11,311 nt of DNA from Candidatus Nealsonbacteria bacterium RIFCSPLOWO2_01_FULL_38_120 (GCA_001821475.1 MHMF01000012.1:1-11311); one strand, 5' to 3'. Positions 1 through 5,395 are shown, numbered from the stretch's first letter. The notes: generated by a model not told the origin, from the sequence alone. A program made the numbers and translations.

Positions 1-1
1 A

Positions 2-577
2 TTCATTTCTTTGGAAAATTTAAGTGGAGACCTTGCCTGGAAAATGAAAAACGAAGGGCACGAGGTTAAAATTTATATCAATCCGGAGACAGAATCTGAC
101 AGAGATGTTTATGAAGGATTTTTAGAGAAAATTGAGAAATGGGAAGATTATAGAGATTGGGCGGATATTATTATTATTGATGATGTGGGGCTTGGTTTTA
201 TCGCTGATTCTCTTCGCAAGGAAGGCAGGGCGGTAATCGGTGGAAGCGAGTATACAGATAAGCTTGAGGAAAATAGAGAATTCGGGCAAAATGAAATGAA
301 AGCAGTCGGAATGCTTACTTTGCCGCATTGGGATTTTTCGGATTTTAATCAAGCGATAGGTTTTATAAAAACAAATTCAGGCAGATATGTATTTAAGCCA
401 TCAGGCGCTGTTAGTTCGGATATGAAAGGAATTCTTTTTCTTGGCCAAGAAGATGATGGAAAGGATTTGGTTGAGGTTTTAGAGCAGAATAAAAAATCAT
501 GGGCAAAAAAAATAAAAGAATTTCAAATTCAAAAAATGGCGGTGGGGGTTGAAGTGGCGGTAGGAGCTTTTTTTTAA
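2..577 (+). CDS. PurD-like ATP-grasp protein, N-terminal part (cut at window edge, frameshifted)
   Basis: N-terminal half of a protein of the phosphoribosylamine-glycine ligase (PurD/GARS) ATP-grasp superfamily. The frame is open to the left edge (residues F-I-S before the TTG at 11), so the true start lies just outside. What is visible: a Rossmann-like start (SLENLSGDLAWKMKNEGHEV), an acidic strand followed by DDVG, then the ATP-grasp entry (REFGQNEMKAVG, LPHWDF, YVFKPSGAVSSD) and EVAVGAFF. The PurD signature GGREHA near the N-terminus is absent, so binding of phosphoribosylamine cannot be assumed. The frame stops at TAA 575-577 only because a T run has one base too many; the next codons of the family continue in another frame from 576. 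Patescibacteria usually lack complete purine synthesis (general knowledge), so the substrate is open. Superfamily assignment is firm, exact function is not. Confidence 0.8.
   Translation, partial: FISLENLSGDLAWKMKNEGHEVKIYINPETESDRDVYEGFLEKIEKWEDYRDWADIIIIDDVGLGFIADSLRKEGRAVIGGSEYTDKLEENREFGQNEMKAVGMLTLPHWDFSDFNQAIGFIKTNSGRYVFKPSGAVSSDMKGILFLGQEDDGKDLVEVLEQNKKSWAKKIKEFQIQKMAVGVEVAVGAFF
568..575 (+). other. Frameshift site: T8 homopolymer in the PurD-like gene
   Basis: Eight T's follow GGAGC. Family continuity requires GGA GCT TTT TTT AAT GGA, that is seven T's. With eight, the frame hits TAA at 575-577. Both sides otherwise read as one intact protein. Causes: a homopolymer sequencing or assembly error (most likely), a recent inactivating mutation, phase variation, or slippage during transcription or translation. 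Confidence 0.85.
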
Positions 578-1271
578 TGGAGACGACTTTATTTATCCTA
601 TAAACATCAACTTTGAACATAAAAAATTATTTCCCGGAGACATAGGGCCTTATACCGGGGAAATGGGGACACTTATGTATTGGTCTGATCCTAATACAAT
701 TTTCAGCGCCACGCTTTTAAAAATGAAAGAAAATTTAAAAAAATCCGGTTATGCCGGCTATATTGATATAAACTGCATCGCCAATTTAAAAGGAATTTAT
801 CCTTTGGAGTTTACCTGCCGTTTTGGCTATCCGACTATCAGTATTCAGATTGAAGGAATTGTTTCCGGTGTGGGGGATTTCCTTTATTGCCTTGCTAAAA
901 AAGAACAGTTTGAATTAAAAATAAAAAAGGGCTTTCAGATGGGAGTTGTTCTCGCTGTTCCGCCTTTTCCATTTTTTGACGACGAAGAAAATTTCATATA
1001 CAGGGACTTGTCAATCCTTTTTAAGAAACCGAATTTAGACGGAGTGCGCTTGGGAGATGTTAAAATAATAAATGGCGCTTGGTGTGTTGCAGGAAGCGAC
1101 GGATATGTTTTGGTCATTACCGGCTCTGGCAATACCGTTGAGGAGGTCAGGAAACAAGTATACGGAAGGATAAATAATATAATGCTTCAAAATATGTATT
1201 ACAGAACGGATATTGGATTAAAATGGTATCGCGATTCTGATTTACTTCAGACATGGGGATATCTTAAATGA
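576..1271 (+). CDS. PurD-like ATP-grasp protein, C-terminal part (after frameshift)
   Basis: Continuation of the preceding gene in the shifted frame. Reading from 576 gives N-G-D-D-F-I-Y-P, which is what should follow GAFF; the first ATG in this frame is 663 (MGTLMYW). Family landmarks: GPYTGEMG (PurD GPNTGGMG), YIDINC, EFTCRFGYPT (PurD EFNCRFGDPE), then GYVLVITGSGNTVEEVRKQVY and YRTDIGLKW, matching the PurD C-terminal domain. Joined to the first part, about 422 residues are visible, close to the normal PurD length of about 430. The usual metal-binding Asn of the E-x-N-x-R motif is Thr here, and D-P-E is Y-P-T, which suggests altered chemistry. The stop TGA at 1269-1271 overlaps the end of efp on the other strand by 8 bp. 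No start signal suited to independent translation was seen near 663, so this is a broken or recoded gene rather than a separate one. Confidence 0.8.
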   Translation, partial: NGDDFIYPININFEHKKLFPGDIGPYTGEMGTLMYWSDPNTIFSATLLKMKENLKKSGYAGYIDINCIANLKGIYPLEFTCRFGYPTISIQIEGIVSGVGDFLYCLAKKEQFELKIKKGFQMGVVLAVPPFPFFDDEENFIYRDLSILFKKPNLDGVRLGDVKIINGAWCVAGSDGYVLVITGSGNTVEEVRKQVYGRINNIMLQNMYYRTDIGLKWYRDSDLLQTWGYLK

Positions 1272-1857
1272 AAACAGATGTCTTTACTCTGTTTTTTTCC
1301 ACTCGCTTTACATATTCGCCGGTTTCAGTATTAATTTCAATGGTGTCGCCCTCTTCAACGAATAAAGGAACATTGATCTCTTTTCCTGTTTCCAAGGTGG
1401 CGTTTTTTGTTCCGCCCTGGGCGGTGTCTCCTTTAATATTTGGAGGCGCTTGAGAAATTTTTAATTGTATTTTTATCGGTAGACAAATATCAGTTATTTT
1501 TCCTTCAAACATAAATCCGTCAACTATTTGATTCGGTTTCAAGAAATCTGCCACCTTGCTTATTTGCTCCTTTGAAAATTCAAATCTTTTTGAGGGGTTA
1601 TCTATTTCGCAGAAAACATATTTTCCTTTATGGGAGTAAAGAAACTTTATTTGGAATTTTTCCAATTCCGCTTCTTCAAAAACATCGCCTTGGTGGAAAT
1701 TTTTTTCGCAAACATTGCCGTTTATTAGGTTTTTTATTCGCGCCTGAATTACCACCCGACGCTGGGCTTTTTTCATTGGCATTGATTCCAAAATTTCATA
1801 CGGCTGGCTGTCCATAATTATTCTCACGCTTTTTTTTAATTGAGTGTGGTCTAACAT
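1264..1857 (-). CDS. efp: Elongation factor P
   Basis: EF-P rescues ribosomes stalled on consecutive prolines by binding between the P and E sites. The 197-aa product has all three domains: a KOW-like N-terminal domain (VRIIMDSQPYEILES, residues 11-25), a middle OB domain, and a C-terminal OB domain with GDTAQGGTKNATLETG, PLFVEEGD and GEYVKRV. Length is near the usual 185-190 aa, with about ten extra residues at the end. The loop that normally reads PGKGQA, with Lys34 or Arg as the tip modified or used for catalysis, aligns here with KAQRRV, placing Gln32 at the tip. As far as I recall, related loops (KQQRKP) occur in other Patescibacteria. Start ATG 1857-1855 lacks a Shine-Dalgarno sequence. 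The gene lies 21 bp after fmt, so the two are probably cotranscribed. Confidence 0.95.
   Translation of the reverse strand: MLDHTQLKKSVRIIMDSQPYEILESMPMKKAQRRVVIQARIKNLINGNVCEKNFHQGDVFEEAELEKFQIKFLYSHKGKYVFCEIDNPSKRFEFSKEQISKVADFLKPNQIVDGFMFEGKITDICLPIKIQLKISQAPPNIKGDTAQGGTKNATLETGKEINVPLFVEEGDTIEINTETGEYVKRVEKNRVKTSVFI
1271..1298 (+). terminator. Possible terminator of the PurD-like gene, inside the efp 3' end
   Basis: An 8-bp stem (AAAACAGA 1271-1278, TCTGTTTT 1288-1295) with a 9-nt loop begins at the last base of the PurD-like stop codon. The T tract runs from 1292 to 1298, partly inside the stem. It is AT-rich and so weak, but its position directly after the stop is right. The same bases code for the last residues of efp on the other strand. 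Confidence 0.45.
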
Positions 1858-1878
1858 AATAAATTCAAAAATTAAATC

Positions 1879-2880
1879 TTAAGAATCAAAAATTTTTCCG
1901 ATAATATATTTATGTCCCCTTATAAATTCTTCCGCTGTAATAGGTTTTCTTCCTTCAATTTGTAATTTTTGCAAAATTAAACAATTTTGTCCAGTCATCA
2001 CCGCCAATTCATTATTTTCCAATAGGAAAATCTTTCCAGGTTTGTTTTTTGATTTTAGTCTGCCGATTTCAGCTTTTATTATTTTTATAATTTTACATTT
2101 TGGTTTTGAGGTTTGAGATTTGAAATTTGAGATTTCGCTAAAGCTTCCAGGCCAATGATTGAATGCCCTGATTTGCCTTTCAATTTCTTCGGCTGTTTTA
2201 CTCCAATTAATTTTTCCATCTTCTTTTTTTATTATTTTTGTGTAAGTCGCTTTTGATCCGTCCTGCAATTCTGGTTTTATTTTCCCGCCTATCCAGTTCG
2301 GAATTGTTTCTATCAAAAGTTCCGCTCCCAGTTTCGCCAATTCGTCGTGAAGTTTTTGATAGGTTATTTTTGGATTTGCTTGCCCGCCGAAGCCTTGGCG
2401 AAGGCGGGGGATTTCCAATTCCCGCTTTGCGAGAATTGGTCCGTGGTCCATTCTCTCATCCATTAGTATTATGGTAACTCCTGTTTTTCGGTCTCCATTC
2501 AAAATAGTATTTTGGATAGGGGACGCGCCTCTGTATTTTGGCAATAAGGATGGATGAATATTTAAACAGCCGAATTTTGGAATGTCCAATATATTTTTCG
2601 GAATAATTTGTCCATAAGCCGTCACAATCAGTAAATCCGGTTTCAAAATTTTGGGTTCTATATTCCAAGTTCTAATTTTGGCGGGTTGGGCTACGGGAAT
2701 GTTATATCTTTGAGCTACGAGCTTTACCGTCGGGGGAGTGATGATTTGTTTTCTGCCAACCGGTTTGTCAAGAGCCGTGATAACCAAAATTGGCTTGTAA
2801 TTATTTTTTATAAGTCTCTCCAAAACAACGGCGCCAAACTCCGGCGTCCCTATAAATACGATTTTTAAATTTTTACTCAT
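1879..2880 (-). CDS. fmt: Methionyl-tRNA formyltransferase
   Basis: Transfers a formyl group from 10-formyl-tetrahydrofolate to Met-tRNAfMet for initiation. From ATG 2880 the product has 333 aa (usual about 315). Residue positions: IGTPEFG 10-16, PVGRKQ 40-45, LNIHPSLLPKYRGASPIQ around 106-123 with catalytic Asn107 and His109, and MDHGPIL with catalytic Asp145. The C-terminal OB domain includes INWSKTAEEIERQIRAFNHWPG. The frame is open upstream to a GCC-preceded ATG at 2922, but that would start inside the palindrome; family comparison favours ATG 2880 (or 2883). No Shine-Dalgarno sequence; a TAAAAT hexamer lies at 2896-2891. Two segments look like in-frame insertions of repeats: PRLRQGFGGQA (158-168) and ISNFKSQTSKPK (about 250-261). 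Both fall outside the catalytic motifs, so the enzyme is probably active. Confidence 0.96.
   Translation of the reverse strand: MSKNLKIVFIGTPEFGAVVLERLIKNNYKPILVITALDKPVGRKQIITPPTVKLVAQRYNIPVAQPAKIRTWNIEPKILKPDLLIVTAYGQIIPKNILDIPKFGCLNIHPSLLPKYRGASPIQNTILNGDRKTGVTIILMDERMDHGPILAKRELEIPRLRQGFGGQANPKITYQKLHDELAKLGAELLIETIPNWIGGKIKPELQDGSKATYTKIIKKEDGKINWSKTAEEIERQIRAFNHWPGSFSEISNFKSQTSKPKCKIIKIIKAEIGRLKSKNKPGKIFLLENNELAVMTGQNCLILQKLQIEGRKPITAEEFIRGHKYIIGKIFDS
2103..2136. repeat. Low-complexity word repeat inside fmt
   Basis: A run of TTTGAG/TTTGAA words codes for ISNFKSQTSKPK in the Fmt C-terminal domain, between GSFSE and the strand KIIKIIKAEI. Fmt homologues normally have only a short turn here. 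Similar words occur between genes in many CPR genomes (recollection, not checked). Confidence 0.5.
2383..2408. repeat. GC-rich palindromic element inserted in-frame in fmt
   Basis: CCCGCC (2383-2388) pairs with GGCGGG (2403-2408), and GCC (2392-2394) with GGC (2397-2399) around a TT loop. Between them lie symmetric GAA/GAA internal-loop strands. On the fmt strand it codes for RLRQGFGGQ. From memory, this peptide recurs at unrelated places in Patescibacteria proteins, which points to a dispersed repeat. Related CCCGCC...GGCGGG hairpins lie at 4563-4577 and 11203-11230. Confidence 0.7.
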
Positions 2881-2901
2881 CATTTTTATTATTTTAATAT
2901 T

Positions 2902-2947
2902 AAAGCGGAGTATATCAGCCACGATCGTGGCTGATATACTCCGCTTT
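2902..2947. repeat. Perfect 46-bp palindrome without spacer
   Basis: Two 23-base arms are exact reverse complements and meet at the dyad TCG in ACGA|TCGT (between 2924 and 2925). It lies between the HhH gene stop (2959) and the fmt start (2880). Read on the minus strand it gives a long hairpin followed by TTTAATATT; on the plus strand it is followed by TT (five T's in all, partly in the arm). It could end the HhH transcript, act as a protein-binding site or cruciform, or be a copy of a small repeat. Confidence 0.9.
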
Positions 2948-2958
2948 TTATGGTTGGT

Positions 2959-3630
2959 TTAATTTTTCCATTCAATATCAATGTCTTTACCGGCGAATTC
3001 CAGCCATTCCCCACCGCATCCTATGACATACCATTTTCTTTTTGTTTCCGACCAGATCATTGGTTTGCTCCGAAAAAACGGCTTTTTCACTATTTCTTTT
3101 GGCTTCAATTGGTCTAGTTCTAACCATTTTTTGAATACGGTTTCAATGGCGTAATCAAGTTTTCTTGATTTCGCCCATTCCGCCACTTTATTGATTGCTG
3201 CTTCGGCTTTTTCTATTGAACAGGCGAGCTCTAGAAGCTGCTTGGCTGGTTTTGTAAAGCGCGAATAAATTATTTTTCTTTTTCTAGCGCTGTATTTTAA
3301 TTGCTCTAAAGATAACCCTTTTGTGGCGAAAAAACAAGTTATTATCTGGCGGATAGCGGTTTCTTCTTTCATCTTTTCGTAATATTTTATTTTTCCTTTT
3401 TTTATGTATTCTTCAATTTTTTTGGCGCTGCTAATGCCGATGCCCGATATTTCTTTAAGCCCTTTTAATTTTTTTTCTTTGTAAATTTTTTTGACATCTT
3501 CTGGCAAATTTTCTAATATTTTCCCTGCTTTTTCATAAGCCCTTATTCTAAACAAAGAATCGCCTTTAATATCCAGAAGTTTTTTTATGTCGTAAAAAAT
3601 TTCAGCAATTTCTTTATTTGTGTTTATCAT
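2959..3630 (-). CDS. Helix-hairpin-helix protein (PolX N-terminal-like) with unknown C-terminal half
   Basis: From ATG 3630 the product has 223 aa. Residues 1-90 match the DNA-binding N-terminal domain of family X DNA polymerases: NKEIAEIFYDIKKLLDIKGD, then FRIRAYEKAGKILENLPEDV, and the hairpin motif LKEISGIGISSAKKI at 58-72. The PolX palm, fingers and PHP domains are missing (full PolX is about 570 aa). Residues 91-135 (IRQIITCFF, LSLEQLKYSARKRKIIYSRFTKPAKQLLEL) weakly recall DnaA domain IV in pattern, but the DHTTV signature is absent. Residues 136-180 are helical with EWAKSRKLDYAIETVFKKW; the tail (KRKWYVIGCGGEWLEFAGK) is probably beta-rich. Likely a DNA-binding protein; no enzymatic role can be named. 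ATG 3654 is an alternative start, but PolX-like similarity begins at MINTNKEIAE, and a TGATAAAAT element (3653-3645) would place transcription start after it. Confidence 0.75.
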   Translation of the reverse strand: MINTNKEIAEIFYDIKKLLDIKGDSLFRIRAYEKAGKILENLPEDVKKIYKEKKLKGLKEISGIGISSAKKIEEYIKKGKIKYYEKMKEETAIRQIITCFFATKGLSLEQLKYSARKRKIIYSRFTKPAKQLLELACSIEKAEAAINKVAEWAKSRKLDYAIETVFKKWLELDQLKPKEIVKKPFFRSKPMIWSETKRKWYVIGCGGEWLEFAGKDIDIEWKN

Positions 3631-3662
3631 ATTTATTTTTACTAATTTTATCATTTTTAATT

Positions 3663-3692
3663 AAAAAAAGAAGCCCGACTGAGTTCGGGCTT
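3663..3692 (-). terminator. Rho-independent terminator after the KOW gene
   Basis: Read on the minus strand, an 8-bp GC-rich stem (AAGCCCGA / TCGGGCTT at 3671-3678 and 3685-3692, 6-nt loop) is followed by C and seven T's (complement of A 3663-3669). It lies 47 bp past the KOW gene stop, and separates it from the HhH gene. Confidence 0.85.
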
Positions 3693-3738
3693 AATGCGCG
3701 CGCAATAGATCTTATTCAGAGGATCCATCGACTCCCAT

Positions 3739-3933
3739 CTATTCTTCGTCGTCAATTTCTTCTTGCAGATGCTTTCTTTCCAGACAGATACAAATTCCCT
3801 CATTAAGTTTAATCTCGACGAGATCATTTCCAAGCTCCGCCGGATATTCGTTTATTACCCTACCCCTTTTCCCTTGATATGATCCCCATATAATCATAAC
3901 GGATGTCCCTTTGACGATTTTTTCATTCATCAT
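3739..3933 (-). CDS. Small KOW-motif-like protein
   Basis: A 64-aa protein with one KOW-like segment: KGTSVMIIWGSYQGKRGRVI, residues 8-27, matching the pattern of KOW domains that bind RNA or ribosomal proteins (RplX, NusG). The tail is acidic (EEIDDEE). Translation start is well supported: GGAGGTG at 3947-3941, 7 nt before ATG 3933 (a second ATG follows at 3930). Stop TAG at 3741-3739, then a terminator at 3692-3663. It is transcribed alone or after the 101-aa gene (88-bp gap). Length excludes RplX (about 100 aa) and NusG (about 180 aa). The function is unknown; an RNA-binding or ribosome-associated role is a guess from the motif. Confidence 0.75.
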   Translation of the reverse strand: MMNEKIVKGTSVMIIWGSYQGKRGRVINEYPAELGNDLVEIKLNEGICICLERKHLQEEIDDEE

Positions 3934-4021
3934 GTTAATTCACCTCCAAGTATGATTGTTGTGTAGTTGTTAAAAGAGCGCAAACGAACTATGATAAATA
4001 CTATATTTTTATTGGAATATG

Positions 4022-4327
4022 TTAACCGAGGGATTTCTTTATTCTCTCGGATTCTTGTTTTACGAGAAGGGAGTCGTATTCGCCGGAATGGGCGGTTGTT
4101 CCTTTATAGACAGGTCTTTTTTGGTCTAGATGCAAACTGAAAATCAGCCCTTTCCCGTTAGGGCTCATTTTTAAGTAAAAATGAAATCTTGGATACCCGC
4201 TTCTTTGCAATGGCCTTACGAAACTTCTCTCGTTTCCTTCTTCCCTTTGTGGCAGATAAAAATATCCAATTTTTCTCGTTGCATTGGTTACATTTTTTTC
4301 TGAATTATTTTCTATAATAAATTCCAT
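4022..4327 (-). CDS. Conserved-looking protein of unknown function, 101 aa
   Basis: I do not recognise a named family, although the pattern resembles uncharacterised Patescibacteria proteins I have seen. Visible features: NATRKIGYFYLPQREEGNE (15-33), FVRPLQRSGYPRFHFYLK (36-53), GLIFSLHLDQKRPVYKG (60-76) and TTAHSGEYDS (77-86), then a charged helix. The basic and aromatic beta-strand pattern and repeated His suggest a compact soluble fold, without signal peptide or membrane segment. The end SGEYD and preceding H-L-D-Q-K look like conserved site residues. Start ATG 4327 has only a weak GGAAA upstream. A candidate promoter lies at 4394-4367. Coding character (balanced, non-repetitive protein) argues for a real gene. 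Confidence 0.7.
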   Translation of the reverse strand: MEFIIENNSEKNVTNATRKIGYFYLPQREEGNERSFVRPLQRSGYPRFHFYLKMSPNGKGLIFSLHLDQKRPVYKGTTAHSGEYDSLLVKQESERIKKSLG

Positions 4328-4366
4328 ATTGTTGTTTCCAGCCGTTATTATTTTTTTATCAGTATT

Positions 4367-4394
4367 ATTTTATGTTATCACTAATTTTCCTCAA
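4367..4394 (-). promoter_or_regulatory. Candidate promoter of the 101-aa gene
   Basis: On the minus strand TTGAGG (4394-4389) is followed after 16 bp by TAAAAT (4372-4367). Transcription would begin near 4360, about 33 nt before ATG 4327. The match is fair and the DNA is AT-rich, so chance is possible. Confidence 0.4.
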
Positions 4395-4464
4395 AAAAAA
4401 GAGTTTGGATTTTGCAAAGTATATTAATATAGAAATAGCATAAAATTCCATTGCTACACAGTAT

Positions 4465-4482
4465 TGTTCTGTATACAGAACA
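4465..4482. promoter_or_regulatory. 18-bp perfect palindrome, possible operator
   Basis: TGTTCTGTA|TACAGAACA is an exact dyad of 9-bp arms in the gene-free stretch 4328-4737. Size and symmetry suit a dimeric repressor. It contains CTGTATACAG, a core with shorter spacing than the E. coli LexA box (CTGT-N8-ACAG), so LexA binding is not implied. It overlaps a weak plus-strand promoter-like pair (TTGTTC 4464-4469, TATAGT 4485-4490, 15-bp spacer). Confidence 0.5.
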
Positions 4483-4517
4483 GTTATAGTTCACGATTGT
4501 TTTTGTTGTATCTTATC

Positions 4518-4643
4518 TACCTATTTTAATTCTCTGCGCGAAGCGCGGGGGGATGCAGATAATCCCGCCGAAGGCGGGACAATCCGCAAGGATTGTGGTG
4601 GATAGGTACTATGGTCGTAAGCCCATAGTGATTCGTTTTTTTC
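4518..4643 (+). ncRNA. Candidate structured RNA or tandem hairpin array
   Basis: TACCTAT (4518-4524) and ATAGGTA (4602-4608) can close a junction holding three hairpins: GCGC-GAA-GCGC (4536-4546), CCCGCC-GAA-GGCGGG (4563-4577) and AATCC-GCAA-GGATT (about 4581-4594). A fourth, ACTATGG/CCATAGT (4608-4614, 4623-4629), is followed by GATTCG and T7 (4636-4642), which resembles a plus-strand terminator. No coding frame is supported. It matches none of the RNAs I can recall (SRP RNA, tmRNA, RNase P, 6S). It may instead be a cluster of REP-like DNA repeats. The rest of 4328-4737 holds only a promoter-like site, the 18-bp palindrome and the inverted repeat at 4656-4695. Confidence 0.35.
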
Positions 4644-4655
4644 CAATAAATTAAA

Positions 4656-4695
4656 TTGACTACTTAAAAATGCGATCGCTTGTAATAGTAGTCAA
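4656..4695. repeat. Inverted repeat downstream of recR
   Basis: TTGACTACT (4656-4664) and AGTAGTCAA (4687-4695) form a 9-bp stem enclosing the palindrome GCGATCGC (4672-4679). On the minus strand it lies 43 bp after the recR stop and is followed by TTTAATTTATT, so a weak recR terminator is one reading; an operator is another. Confidence 0.5.
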
Positions 4696-4737
4696 GAATT
4701 TTAAGGTTTGTTGATTTTTTATTTGTTAGAGTGGGGA

Positions 4738-5385
4738 TTATTTTCTGCCTTCAAGGGCGCCGGAAAGGGTTTCGTCGTCTGCGTATTCTAGTTCTCCGCC
4801 GGTGGGCAGGCCTCTTCCGAGCCGGGTTATTTTTGGGATTTCAACTCCGCTTTCTGGTTGGAGTGATTTTATTCTCCTTTCAATAAGCAGAGCAGTTGCT
4901 TCTCCTTCCGGAATCGGGTTTGTCGCCAGTATGATTTCTTTTATTGTTGCTTTAGGCTCGTATTTTTTCGGATTTTTAATTCTTTCTTCCAGCTCAGCTA
5001 TCCTTATTTTTTTTAATTCTTCCTCTTTTAGCCCGAGAATTATTCCGCCCAAAATAAAATAAAGGCCGTTGTATTTTCCTGATTTTTCAATTGAAATTAA
5101 ATCATTCTCTTTTTCAACCACGCAAAGCATATTTTTATTCCGTGAAGGATTCTGACATATCGGACAAAGGCATTGTTCGTTTCCCATTTTGTTTTCAAAA
5201 GGATTAAAACAAAAAGAGCATATCTTTATTTTATTTTTTAAATCCGCCAGAGAGTTTATTAATTCATTAAATTTTTCCTGAGGCAACCCAATCAAATAAA
5301 AAACAAAACGGCTGGCTGCGCGGGGGCCAACTGCGGGGAATTTTGAAAATAAACTGATAAGTTTTTGAATGGCAGGGGAGAACAT
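4738..5385 (-). CDS. recR: Recombination protein RecR
   Basis: RecR works with RecO (and RecF) to load RecA at single-strand gaps. The 215-aa product has the family order: N-terminal HhH region (LISLFSKFPAVGPRAASRFVFYL, 9-31 in full), a four-cysteine zinc finger (C56-x2-C59, C74-x2-C77), a Toprim domain beginning LCVVEKENDL (87-96) with LYFILGG, and the C-terminal TRLGRGLPTGGELEYADDETL. It is slightly longer than the usual 200 aa through an insertion around KEEELKKIRIAELEERI (120-136). Start ATG 5385 has no Shine-Dalgarno sequence. dnaB lies upstream on the same strand, 98 bp away. Unlike many bacteria, where recR follows dnaX-ybaB, here it is separated from dnaX by several genes and opposite in direction. 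Confidence 0.96.
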   Translation of the reverse strand: MFSPAIQKLISLFSKFPAVGPRAASRFVFYLIGLPQEKFNELINSLADLKNKIKICSFCFNPFENKMGNEQCLCPICQNPSRNKNMLCVVEKENDLISIEKSGKYNGLYFILGGIILGLKEEELKKIRIAELEERIKNPKKYEPKATIKEIILATNPIPEGEATALLIERRIKSLQPESGVEIPKITRLGRGLPTGGELEYADDETLSGALEGRK

Positions 5386-5395
5386 TGATAGTTTG

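Noticed and set aside
3696..3726. GCGCGC, AGATCT and GGATCC within about 30 bp, like a cloning linker
   Set aside because: It sits naturally between a gene and its terminator, with no vector sequence around it; chance is enough.
4465..4482. SOS (LexA) box near recR
   Set aside because: The spacing differs from the E. coli CTGT-N8-ACAG and from the Bacillus GAAC-N4-GTTC form, and it lies downstream of recR rather than upstream.
4518..4643. CRISPR array
   Set aside because: The hairpins differ in sequence and there are no equal repeats with unique spacers, nor cas genes.
4672..4679. GCGATCGC, the HIP1 repeat of cyanobacteria
   Set aside because: Single copy, and nothing else in the window is cyanobacterial; it is the centre of a local inverted repeat.
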